Positions 1-6,543 of a DNA stretch of 8,820 nucleotides are shown piece after piece. Each line of letters begins with the position of its first letter. The stretch's first letter is position 1. Origin of the DNA: Planctomycetota bacterium (GTDB lineage: Bacteria > Planctomycetota > UBA1135 > GCA-002686595); NCBI GenBank assembly GCA_022447405.1, contig JAKVCE010000072.1, forward strand, positions 1-8,820. Direction: 5' to 3'. A program made the translations under genes and the position numbers. The notes under the pieces are model-generated. The model did not search any database, was not told where the DNA came from, and saw only the letters and a list, made by a program, of their open reading frames with translations.

Positions 1-1
1 G

Positions 2-100
2 CTCATCGTCATCCTGCCCGTGTCCGTCATTGGCCTCCTCCTCTCGCTGCGCATCTGGAACGCCAAGCCGAGGTCAGAGAGCTCAGAGACCAAAGCATGA
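2..100 (+). CDS. C-terminal end of an integral membrane protein (partial)
   Basis: An open frame enters from the left edge and encodes 32 residues before a TGA at 98-100. The first part (LIVILPVSVIGLLLSL) is a clear transmembrane helix. It is followed by a short basic and polar tail (RIWNAKPR, then SESSETKA) that would lie in the cytoplasm by the positive-inside rule. The stop overlaps the ATG of the next gene in an ATGA arrangement, so the two are probably co-transcribed and translationally coupled. The frame is supported by its hydrophobic pattern and by this overlap. Too little is present to name the family. A transporter or an ABC-type membrane subunit would fit, but this is a guess. Confidence 0.7.
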   Translation, partial: LIVILPVSVIGLLLSLRIWNAKPRSESSETKA

Positions 101-1029
101 AGCCCAGCCGCCGAGAGCTCCTCGTCGGCGGAGCCGCCAGCGCGACCGCCGCCTGCGCAGGCCTCCAGCCCCGCCCGAGCTTTCAGGGAGGCCGCAGCCC
201 GTGGCCTATCTGCATGGACACGGCGACCATCCGGCCGCAGACCCTCGAGAAGAAGATCGAGGTGGCGGCAGCCGCGGGCTTCGACGCCATCGAGCCCTGG
301 GACGGCGAGCTCAGGGACTTTGAGCGAGCAGGCGGTGACCTCGAAGAGCTCGGGATGAGGATCCGCGACGCCGGCCTCTTCGTCCCCAGCGTCATCGGAC
401 TCTGGGACGCGATCCCGGCGACGCAGGAGGCTTGGGAGGCTCAGCTCCCCCACACCCGCGAGCGCCTGCGCATGTTCTCAGCCGTCGGCTCCGAGCAGGC
501 CCAGGTGATCCCCGGCCCCGGGCGACCCTTGGCTGAGTTCGACCGCGTCTGGACGGCGGAACGCTACCACGACCTCTTGGAGCTCGGCATCAACGACTAC
601 GGCGTCGTCCCCGGCCTCGTCTTCGTCGAGTTCCTCGAGGGCTGCAAGCGCCTCTCGCAGGCGATGGACATCGCGATCCAATCCCAGCACCCCGAGGCGC
701 GCGTCATCCCTGATGTCTTCCACATGCACATCGGCGGCTCCGGCTTCGAGGGCCTCGGTCACATGGACGGGGACGCGATCGCCATCTTCCAGTTCAACGA
801 CGCCCCCGCCTCGCCTCCCATGGGAGAGCTCAAGGACTCGCACAGGGTCTTCCCCGGCGACGGCATCCTGCCCCTCGAGAAGTCGCTCCGAGACCTCTGG
901 GACATCGGCTACGAGCGCTGCGTCTCGCTTGAGCTCTACAACCCCTCCTACTGGGAGCGCGACCCCCTAGAGGTCGCGAGCGAGGGCCTCGAGAAGACCC
1001 TCGGCGTCATCGAGCGCGCGCTCGCCTAG
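97..1029 (+). CDS. Tat-exported sugar phosphate isomerase/epimerase-like TIM-barrel protein
   Basis: This 310-residue protein looks like a xylose-isomerase-like TIM barrel (AP_endonuc_2 superfamily), whose members isomerise or epimerise sugars or related compounds with a divalent metal. The N-terminus has a twin-arginine signal: SRRELL at 4-9, then a small-residue hydrophobic stretch. C20 could be a lipidation site, but TAAC is a poor lipobox. Barrel features include the early strand AGFDAIEPWDG (60-70), FVEFLEG with E178, PDVFHMHIGG with D206, H209 and H211, FQFNDAP (231-237) and a late SLELYN with E279. These acidic and His residues sit where the family binds its metal. The ATG at 97 gives a complete Tat signal and overlaps the upstream stop. 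There is no strong Shine-Dalgarno, which fits translational coupling. Substrate is unknown. Confidence 0.8.
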   Translation: MKPSRRELLVGGAASATAACAGLQPRPSFQGGRSPWPICMDTATIRPQTLEKKIEVAAAAGFDAIEPWDGELRDFERAGGDLEELGMRIRDAGLFVPSVIGLWDAIPATQEAWEAQLPHTRERLRMFSAVGSEQAQVIPGPGRPLAEFDRVWTAERYHDLLELGINDYGVVPGLVFVEFLEGCKRLSQAMDIAIQSQHPEARVIPDVFHMHIGGSGFEGLGHMDGDAIAIFQFNDAPASPPMGELKDSHRVFPGDGILPLEKSLRDLWDIGYERCVSLELYNPSYWERDPLEVASEGLEKTLGVIERALA

Positions 1030-1044
1030 AGCCAAGACAGAAGA

Positions 1045-1090
1045 CCGGCCGCAGACGTGGAGCGTCCGCGGCCGGCCTCTCTTTGCTTGT
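1045..1090. terminator. Probable bidirectional intrinsic terminator
   Basis: The arms CCGGCCGCAGACG (1045-1057) and CGTCCGCGGCCGG (1063-1075) pair over 13 positions with one A-C mismatch around a 5-nt loop (TGGAG). On the + strand the stem is followed by CCTCTCTTTGCTTGT. On the - strand it is followed by TCTTCTGTCTTGGC. It begins 15 bp after the TIM-barrel stop and lies 53 bp beyond the stop of the convergent porin gene, so it can end both transcripts. The T tracts are interrupted, so efficiency is uncertain. Confidence 0.75.
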
Positions 1091-1142
1091 TCCGCCCGAG
1101 ACCAGCCCGATCAATGACCAGGCAGGTCGGCGTCGGGCCGCG

Positions 1143-2141
1143 CTAGAAGCGCCAGACCAGGCCGAAGTCGACGCGCGAGCCCTCTTCGCCGGCGTCGTCG
1201 CTCTCGGTGTCGGTGAAGTTGAGCTGCCACTTGAGGTTGTGGCCGTCTCCGCCGTAGTACCAGTTGAGACCCGCGGTCATGTGGCTGGTGTCGTCGGCGT
1301 CGTCGTCATCTTCCATCCGGACGGCGATCTCATACTCGGAGTTCATCATGCGGCTGACGGTGAAGGAGGTGGGGCTGTCGCCGCCGTCCTCGTCGACCAT
1401 GTCACCGTAGAGGCTCCAACCGTCGTTCACATAACCGAACTCCATGGCCGTCGCCTCGAGGCCGGTGGCGTCGTCCTCGAAGCTCGCGAAGCCGACCGAG
1501 AGGTTGCTGCCCTCGTAGCCGTAGGCGCCCTCGTACTTGCCGAAGGCGGAGCCCATGACGTTGTAGACGGCACGGATCGTGGTCTGGGTGTCGTCCATGG
1601 CGCCAGCGCCGTCGTCACCCTCTTGCATGGCGACCCACCACTGGAGGTCACCGAAGCCGCCGTTGAACATGATCCCCGCGTTCCGGTCGTCGTAGGCGCC
1701 GCCGTTGCCGGTGCGATCGACCATCATGCGACGGGAGGAGCTGGAGAGGGCGGAGAACAGGATCGGCTCCTTGAAGCGACCGAAGGTGGCGGTGACGCCG
1801 TCTGCGATGGACCATGCGGCCTTCGCGTCCTTCAGAGAGACGGCCTCGTCGTCGGTGCCGTCGTGGTCATCGATGGTGCCCTTCAAGTCCGCGCTGATGG
1901 CGTACTTGACGTCGCCTTGGGTCCCCTTCATCTCAACCCGGACGGAGCGGTACCGCATCTCGGCGCCGTCGTCGTCGTCGCCATAGTGGACGAGGATGTA
2001 ACCGCCAAGGTTGGGGCCATCGCCAGCGAGGGAGAGGTTGGGGAAGGGGTTGTTAGCGAGTGAGAGTTCATTCGCCTGCGCAGGAGCGGTCACCAGGAGG
2101 GTGGCGCTAGCGGCCAGCGTCAAATTCAGAAAACGGCTCAT
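1143..2141 (-). CDS. Asp-rich outer-membrane beta-barrel porin, OprO/OprP-like
   Basis: This 332-residue protein has a Sec signal peptide (MSRFLNLTLAASATLLVTAP) with a good AQA cleavage site after residue 23. The rest is made of alternating aromatic and hydrophobic segments with acidic turns, for example MRYRSVRVEM (62-71), FGDLQWWVAM (163-172), LNWYYGG (292-298) and LKWQLNFTD (303-311). It ends in VDFGLVWRF, and the C-terminal Phe is the usual signal for outer-membrane barrel assembly. FGRFKEPI (120-127) resembles the GxFKxPF signature of phosphate-selective porin O/P relatives. At 332 residues it is shorter than typical members of about 400. Loops are unusually rich in Asp (DDDD at 55-58 and 278-281), which suggests cation rather than phosphate preference; that is inference. 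It diverges from the sulfatase gene and may take in its substrates or products. Confidence 0.75.
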   Translation of the reverse strand: MSRFLNLTLAASATLLVTAPAQANELSLANNPFPNLSLAGDGPNLGGYILVHYGDDDDGAEMRYRSVRVEMKGTQGDVKYAISADLKGTIDDHDGTDDEAVSLKDAKAAWSIADGVTATFGRFKEPILFSALSSSSRRMMVDRTGNGGAYDDRNAGIMFNGGFGDLQWWVAMQEGDDGAGAMDDTQTTIRAVYNVMGSAFGKYEGAYGYEGSNLSVGFASFEDDATGLEATAMEFGYVNDGWSLYGDMVDEDGGDSPTSFTVSRMMNSEYEIAVRMEDDDDADDTSHMTAGLNWYYGGDGHNLKWQLNFTDTESDDAGEEGSRVDFGLVWRF

Positions 2142-2188
2142 AAGGTGTGTTCTAGTGGGGATTCTTTTGGTCCTGTGTGGGAACGTCT

Positions 2189-2209
2189 AGCGCCGACTAC
2201 AGCGCCGAC
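2189..2209. repeat. Tandem 9-bp direct repeat, possible operator
   Basis: AGCGCCGAC occurs at 2189-2197 and again at 2201-2209, a 12-bp period with a 3-nt spacer (TAC). It lies near the middle of the divergent intergenic region. A direct repeat spaced by about one helical turn is a common layout for activator or response-regulator sites, but chance is possible in GC-rich DNA. Confidence 0.35.
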
Positions 2210-2252
2210 CTCAATCTGCGAGACTATGCGCTGTGTCCAGCACACTTTCCAT

Positions 2253-2257
2253 GAGGA
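2253..2257 (+). promoter_or_regulatory. Ribosome binding site deciding the GTG start of the sulfatase
   Basis: GAGGA lies 4 nt before the GTG at 2262. This GTG opens directly onto a lipoprotein signal peptide. The upstream in-frame GTG at 2145 and ATG at 2226 lack a comparable site and would put a non-hydrophobic leader in front of the signal. Confidence 0.6.
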
Positions 2258-2261
2258 CAAT

Positions 2262-3791
2262 GTGAAGATTCTTCGAAGAGCTATCAGGACGAGATCAAAG
2301 CTGCTTCATGTAGCGCTCCCTCTCATCGGCTTGATGATCAGCGCCTGCTCCGCATCAGAGGGGCCTCCGCGACCCAAGAACGTCGTCATCTTCCTCGCCG
2401 ACGACCTCGGGTACTCCGAGCTGGGCTCCTACGGCCAAGAGCGAATCCGCACTCCTAACATTGACCGCCTCGCAGCGAGCGGCATGCGCTTCACGCAGCA
2501 CTACTCCGGGAGCCCTGTGTGCGCGCCGTCGCGCTGCGTCCTGATGACCGGCTATCACACCGGCCACTCCATCGTCCGCAACAACTGGGAGGGCGGCGGC
2601 TGGGAGCAGGGCGCCGAAGAGGGCCAATATCCGCTGCCCGAGGGAACGCCGACGCTCGCGCGAACCTTGCAAGAGGCGGGCTGGGCCACCGGCGCCGTCG
2701 GCAAGTGGGGGCTCGGAGGACCTGAGACGAGCGGCCACCCGAACCGCCAAGGCTTCGACCTCTTCCACGGCTACCTCTGCCAGCGGATCGCCCACAACTA
2801 CTACCCGACGCACCTCTGGCTGAACGAGGAGAAGGACATGCTGGAGGGGAACGACTGGTTCAAGTCCCACCAGAAGATCACCGAGCCCCTTGAGAGCGAC
2901 GACGCCTACTACGAGCGCTACGCGAGAGAGACCTACGCGCCGGACGTGATGACCGAGACTTCGCTGGACTTCATTCGAGAGAGCGCGGAGGAGCCCTTCT
3001 TCCTCTACTTCGCCTCCATCATCCCGCACGTCTCCCTCCAGGTCCCGCGTGAGGACGTGGAGGCCTACCCAGCTGAGTGGGACGAGGCGAACTACCTCGG
3101 CCAGAAGGGCTATCTCCCTCACCCATCTCCTCGCCGCGCCTACGCTGCGATGGTCAGTCACCTCGATCGCGACGTGGGACGCGTCCTCGACCTCCTCGAG
3201 GAGCTCGGGATCGCAGACGAGACGCTCGTCATCTTCACGAGCGACAACGGCCCGACCTTCAACGGCGGATCGGACTCGAAGTTCTTCGACAGCGCCCACG
3301 GGATGCGAGGCCTCAAGTGCAGCGTCCACGAGGGCGGCATGCGCGTCCCCTTCATCGCGAGCTGGCCCGGGCACATCGAGGCCGGATCTGTGAGCAACCA
3401 CCTGAGCGCCTTCCAGGACATCCTGCCCACCGTGCTCGAGCTCACCGGACAGGCGCCGCACGAAGGGATCGACGGCATCAGCTTCGCCCCGACGCTCACC
3501 GGTGACGCGCCTCAACGAGAGCACGAGCACCTCTACTGGGAGTATGGGAACCAGCAGGCCGTGCGCGCGGGTGACTGGAAGGCGGTCCGTAAGCGCCTCA
3601 AGAAGTACGACATGACGACTGAGCTCTACGACCTCGCCACAGATCCAGAGGAGTCCAAGAACCTCGCTAAGGAGCGCCCAGAGGTCCTCGCGCGCATGGA
3701 GGCCCTCATGGAGGAGAGCCGATTCCCCTCTGATGTGTTCCCCATACCCGCTCTAGACGGCATCCCCCCCGAATCTGAAGAAGGGAAGTAG
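2262..3791 (+). CDS. Lipoprotein sulfatase of the arylsulfatase A type (FGly-dependent)
   Basis: From the GTG at 2262 the protein has 509 residues. The N-terminus is a Sec/SPII signal: basic MKILRRAIRTRSK, hydrophobic LLHVALPLIGLM, then the lipobox ISAC with C29. The rest is a complete S1-family sulfatase. ADDLGY (D47, D48) gives calcium ligands. SPVCAPSR contains C87, which sulfatase-maturating enzymes convert to formylglycine, and R91. GKWGLGG (K148), PHVSLQVP (H256), TSDNGP (D328, N329) and LKCSVHEGGMRVPF supply further active-site residues. The C-terminal subdomain has YWEYGNQQAVRAGDWK and ELYDLATDPEESKNLA, both typical of the family. It should hydrolyse sulfate esters on polysaccharides or glycosaminoglycan-like substrates at the cell envelope. 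The exact substrate cannot be read from sequence. It lies 63 bp before the next gene and probably shares its transcript. A C7 run at 3764-3770 affects only the last few residues. Confidence 0.9.
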   Translation: MKILRRAIRTRSKLLHVALPLIGLMISACSASEGPPRPKNVVIFLADDLGYSELGSYGQERIRTPNIDRLAASGMRFTQHYSGSPVCAPSRCVLMTGYHTGHSIVRNNWEGGGWEQGAEEGQYPLPEGTPTLARTLQEAGWATGAVGKWGLGGPETSGHPNRQGFDLFHGYLCQRIAHNYYPTHLWLNEEKDMLEGNDWFKSHQKITEPLESDDAYYERYARETYAPDVMTETSLDFIRESAEEPFFLYFASIIPHVSLQVPREDVEAYPAEWDEANYLGQKGYLPHPSPRRAYAAMVSHLDRDVGRVLDLLEELGIADETLVIFTSDNGPTFNGGSDSKFFDSAHGMRGLKCSVHEGGMRVPFIASWPGHIEAGSVSNHLSAFQDILPTVLELTGQAPHEGIDGISFAPTLTGDAPQREHEHLYWEYGNQQAVRAGDWKAVRKRLKKYDMTTELYDLATDPEESKNLAKERPEVLARMEALMEESRFPSDVFPIPALDGIPPESEEGK

Positions 3792-3793
3792 AC

Positions 3794-3815
3794 TGGAGGG
3801 GCAGCGCCCTCTCCA
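3794..3815 (+). other. Stem-loop after the sulfatase stop, weak terminator or processing site
   Basis: TGGAGGGGC (3794-3802) pairs with GCCCTCTCCA (3806-3815) around a 3-nt AGC loop, with one bulged T. It begins 2 bp after the TAG stop. No T tract follows, so it is not a standard intrinsic terminator. It could attenuate read-through or protect the upstream transcript end. Confidence 0.4.
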
Positions 3816-3842
3816 CGTGAGGGCCACGGATTCAACCCATTC

Positions 3843-3848
3843 AGAGGG
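3843..3848 (+). promoter_or_regulatory. Ribosome binding site of the LamG-like gene
   Basis: AGAGGG lies 6 nt before the ATG at 3855 and is the best Shine-Dalgarno in the window. It sits within a perfect 10-bp palindrome, GAGGGCCCTC (3844-3853), which could partly hide it in RNA structure. Confidence 0.6.
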
Positions 3849-3854
3849 CCCTCC

Positions 3855-5108
3855 ATGCGCACTCTCCCCCTGCTCTCACTCTTAGCACTCTCCTCCATCG
3901 CCGGGGCGCAACAGCTCCCCGCCCCCTCTGCCGACACCACCGAGTGGCGGATGACAGGCATCACGGGGACCATGATGGACGCTGCCTACGGACCCGGACA
4001 GCTGGAAGAGGCTGGCGGGATCATCGCCAACGGGACAGACCAGTTCACCACCTGCTCGGCGGCAGGTGTCCCGCTCATCAACGGCGTCGACGCGGAGATC
4101 CTCCAGTTCGGTCTTCACACGCCGACAGAGGGTTATCGCCTCCGCCCGCGCATGTCCACGGGAGTGGGTGACGGCCCTCAGCAGTTCACGATGATCTTCG
4201 ACATGTACATCAGCTCGGTGAACCCGGTCATGTACATGGGCATCTGGCAGGGCAGCGACACCAACGTGAACGACGCAGAGCTCTTCCTCTCGCCCGTGAA
4301 CCTCGGCTTCTACGTGGCAGGCAGCACTGACGTCTGCGGCGGCTGCTGGAACACGGACACGTGGACGCGCTTCGTGATGGTCAACGACTACCCCACGATC
4401 AGCCGCCTCTTCGTGAACGGCAACCTGGTCTGGGCCGGGCCCTCACCTGACTACCTCTGGAACGGTGATGACGGCGGACCCGCCAACTGGATCCTCACAG
4501 ACAACGACAACGAGACCGGTCCCGGCTGGCTCGCCAACTTCGCGATCACGGACGAGGTCATGGACGCGGCTGACATCGCCACGCTCGGCGCGCCTGACGC
4601 CGCGGGCGTGTTCACCCCCTTCATCCCCCCCGCCGTCGGCACGTCTTACTGCCTCGGCGACGGGAGCGCGACCCTCTGCCCCTGCGGGAACGCCTCTGAC
4701 GCCTCGGCCGGCGACGCTGGCTGCGCCAACGGCTTCTCCAGCGCGGGCTGCGCCATGACGGCGAGCGGCTCCTCCAGCCTCCTGGCCGCGGACATGGTCC
4801 TCTCTTCGACGGGCCTCGTCCCCTCCCAGCCCGGCCTCTACTTCCAAGGCAACAACGCCATCGCCGACGGCGCCGGCGTCACCTTCGGTGACGGCCTGCG
4901 CTGCGCGGGCGGCGGGGTCATCCGTCTGCAGGTCCGCTTCGCGGACGATGCGGGCACCTCAGCCACCAGCATCGACATCGGCGCGGCGGGCGCAGCGAGC
5001 GCCGGCGACACCAAGCGCTACCAGGTCTGGTACCGCGACCCCAACACCTCACCCTGCGGCGCGCAGTTCAACCTCTCCAACGGCTTCGAGGTCGTCTGGG
5101 GCGCCTGA
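3855..5108 (+). CDS. Secreted LamG-like protein with planctomycete Cys-rich C-terminal domain
   Basis: The 417-residue protein starts with a Sec signal peptide (MRTLPLLSLLALSSIAGAQQ, cleavage near AGA or AQ at 18-20). Residues of about 25-250 look like a concanavalin/LamG-type jelly roll: QFTMIFDMYIS (110-120), TWTRFVMVND (169-178), RLFVNGNLVWAG (184-195), and GWLANFAITDEVMDAADIATLG (224-245), which resembles the usual last strand and helix of LamG-like folds. Residues 262-417 form a separate domain with YCLGDG, LCPCGN, SQPGLYFQGNNA, FGDGLRCAGG, RLQVRFAD, KRYQVWYRDP and SPCG..FNLSNG, and seven Cys (266, 275, 277, 290, 299, 350, 401). I recall this unit recurring in secreted proteins of marine Planctomycetota, but its role is not known to me. 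A surface carbohydrate-binding job beside the sulfatase is inference. A C7 run (4625-4631) lies in the linker. Confidence 0.75.
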   Translation: MRTLPLLSLLALSSIAGAQQLPAPSADTTEWRMTGITGTMMDAAYGPGQLEEAGGIIANGTDQFTTCSAAGVPLINGVDAEILQFGLHTPTEGYRLRPRMSTGVGDGPQQFTMIFDMYISSVNPVMYMGIWQGSDTNVNDAELFLSPVNLGFYVAGSTDVCGGCWNTDTWTRFVMVNDYPTISRLFVNGNLVWAGPSPDYLWNGDDGGPANWILTDNDNETGPGWLANFAITDEVMDAADIATLGAPDAAGVFTPFIPPAVGTSYCLGDGSATLCPCGNASDASAGDAGCANGFSSAGCAMTASGSSSLLAADMVLSSTGLVPSQPGLYFQGNNAIADGAGVTFGDGLRCAGGGVIRLQVRFADDAGTSATSIDIGAAGAASAGDTKRYQVWYRDPNTSPCGAQFNLSNGFEVVWGA

Positions 5109-5143
5109 GCCTACACGGATTTTAGGTTTTTGTTAGGTTCTCG
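5108..5143 (+). promoter_or_regulatory. Shared polymerase-gene element, copy 1 (upstream of the Y-family polymerase)
   Basis: AGCCT (5108-5112), 7 nt, then TTTTAGGTTTTTGTTAGG (5120-5137) and TTCTCG (5138-5143), ending 2 nt before the ATG at 5146. The same block occurs before the DnaE-type gene near 8116-8152. The core contains two TTAGG units 11 bp apart (5122-5126 and 5133-5137). The T-rich stretch stands out strongly against the GC-rich surroundings. It leaves no room for a normal Shine-Dalgarno before the ATG. It is probably a promoter or operator that co-regulates the two polymerase genes. Confidence 0.7.
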
Positions 5144-5145
5144 GC

Positions 5146-6543
5146 ATGAGCCGGGGACCCGATGACGGAAGGCAGCGCCCTCAGATTCGCGCCGCGCCGA
5201 GCGGCCGCGACGTGCGCCTGCCGCCTGGCACCCGGCGCGTCCTGCACCTCGACGTGGACGCCTTCCTCGCCTCGGTCGAGGAGGTGCTGCACCCCGAGCT
5301 GCGCGGCAAGCCGCTCGTGATCGGCGGCCTGCCCAGTGAGCGCAACCTCGTCATGACCTCCTCCTACGCCGCGCGAGAGTTCGGCATCCGGCCTGGCATG
5401 CGCCTCGCAGAGGCCGCCCGCCTCTGCCCGCACGCCGTCTTCCGACGCGGCGACGCACAAGCGGCGAACCGCCTGCGCGAAGAGACCGCCAAGGTCCTCT
5501 TGCGTCACTCCCCCACAGTCGAGATCTCCTCCATCGACGACTTCTTCGTCGACCTCACGGGCTCGACCCGCCTCTTTGGAGACGCCTTCGAGACCGGCGC
5601 GAGGATCCGCGAAGAGGTCCGTCGCGAGGTCGGCCTGCCCCTCACGGTCGGCCTCGCCACCAACAAGACCCTCGCGCGCCTCGCCGGCAAGCTCGCGAAG
5701 CCCGCCGGCGTCGCTGAGGTCCTGCCCGGTCACGAGCGCGCCTTCCTCTCGCGCTTGCCCGTGACCGAGCTCTGCGGGGTCGGGCACACGACGAGCGCCC
5801 TCCTCGAGCGCTTCGCCATCCGCACCATCGGCGACCTGACCCTCCCCTCACGCGAGGTGCTCTTCGCCACCTTCGGTCGCCTCGGCCTCGTGCTCCATGA
5901 GCGCGCGCGCGGTCGCGACGAGGAGCCCGTCGAGGCCACCTGCGCTGAGGCGGAGGGCGGCAGCCTCGTCCATCGCCCGCCGCGCTCCATCCGCCGCGAC
6001 AGCACCTTCGAGCCCGAGGCCGCGCGCCGCGAGGCCGTCGAGGCGATGCTCTGCTACCTCGTCGAGCGCGCGTCCTACAAGCTGCGCTCCCACGGGCTCA
6101 TCTGCTGCTCCGTCGAGGTGCGCGTCACCTATGTCGACACGCGAGCGCCCTCGCTCCGACGCGCGGAGGGCTCGGGGGGAGGTCGGCTCAAGCGGCGCGC
6201 CGCGCTTGAGGAGCCGACGGACTCCACGGACGCGCTCTGGCAGCACTCCAAGGCGCTCCTTCTGAGCTTGCCCAGGCGCCGCGCCCTCACGAAGCGCGTG
6301 GGCCTCTCGCTCCTCAACCTCAAGCCCTCTGGTGGCTGGCAGGGTCACCTCTTCGACGAAGGTGGAGAGGCGCAGAGGACGAGCCACGCGGACCGCCACC
6401 GACGCCTCGACGCCGCCCTCGACTCCCTCCGCGCGCGCCACGGCTTCGGGCGCATCCTCCGCGGCGGGAGCGCCCCGCTCGGCGAGGACCACGACCTGGG
6501 CGAGGACGGCTTCGGACTCAGAACGCCGTCGCTCAACCAGTGA
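5146..6543 (+). CDS. Y-family translesion DNA polymerase (DinB/UmuC-like)
   Basis: This 465-residue protein copies past damaged DNA with low fidelity. The palm begins with VLHLDVDAFLASVE (32-45); D36 is the first catalytic acid. EISSIDDFFVDLTG (126-139) holds D131 and D132, where most relatives have SIDE. VGLATNKTLARLAGKLAKPAGVAEVLP (168-194) and the helix-hairpin-helix LPVTELCGVGHTTSALLERFAIRTIGDL (204-231) are classic family blocks. SIRRDSTF (281-288) opens the little finger. WQGHLFDE (398-405) contains a QxxLF beta-clamp-binding motif. The tail RLDAALDSLRARHGFGRILRGGS (420-442) is shared with some UmuC-like proteins. L41 occupies the steric-gate position (F13 in E. coli DinB). The first 30 residues are poorly conserved, so a GTG at 5212 is an alternative start. 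It is not a classical ImuB, because all three acidic positions are filled. Confidence 0.88.
   Translation: MSRGPDDGRQRPQIRAAPSGRDVRLPPGTRRVLHLDVDAFLASVEEVLHPELRGKPLVIGGLPSERNLVMTSSYAAREFGIRPGMRLAEAARLCPHAVFRRGDAQAANRLREETAKVLLRHSPTVEISSIDDFFVDLTGSTRLFGDAFETGARIREEVRREVGLPLTVGLATNKTLARLAGKLAKPAGVAEVLPGHERAFLSRLPVTELCGVGHTTSALLERFAIRTIGDLTLPSREVLFATFGRLGLVLHERARGRDEEPVEATCAEAEGGSLVHRPPRSIRRDSTFEPEAARREAVEAMLCYLVERASYKLRSHGLICCSVEVRVTYVDTRAPSLRRAEGSGGGRLKRRAALEEPTDSTDALWQHSKALLLSLPRRRALTKRVGLSLLNLKPSGGWQGHLFDEGGEAQRTSHADRHRRLDAALDSLRARHGFGRILRGGSAPLGEDHDLGEDGFGLRTPSLNQ

Larger units (their letters stand above)
2142..2261. promoter_or_regulatory. Divergent promoter region between porin and sulfatase
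   Basis: These 120 bp separate two divergently read genes and are visibly less GC-rich than their flanks. No confident -35/-10 pair could be assigned on either strand. The region holds a tandem 9-bp repeat (listed separately) and a loose inverted repeat GTGT-N5-ACAC near 2233-2245. The porin ATG has no clear Shine-Dalgarno, since the bases just upstream on the minus strand read AACACACCTT. The arrangement suggests that the two genes are regulated together. Confidence 0.5.

Noticed and set aside
1083..2063. 326-codon open frame on the + strand opposite the porin
   Set aside because: Its product is a monotonous Val/Ala/Glu-rich sequence with no motif. The opposite strand has a signal peptide, barrel pattern and terminal Phe. 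It is a shadow of high-GC codon use.
2145..2261. Longer start (GTG 2145) for the first sulfatase
   Set aside because: The added 39 residues are not a signal peptide and would bury the lipoprotein signal. The GTG at 2262 has GAGGA 4 nt upstream.
2355..3530. 391-codon open frame on the - strand opposite the sulfatase
   Set aside because: No recognisable domain, and it covers a sulfatase with all its catalytic motifs on the + strand.
5120..5143. Sigma-70 promoter or canonical LexA box within the element
   Set aside because: No TTGACA/TATAAT-like pair with proper spacing, and no CGAAC-N4-GTTCG or CTGT-N8-ACAG palindrome. Only a GTTC half site is present.
5146..6543. ImuB assignment for the Y-family polymerase
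   Set aside because: ImuB lacks the catalytic acids, whereas here D36, D131 and D132 are all present. No imuA-like gene is adjacent.
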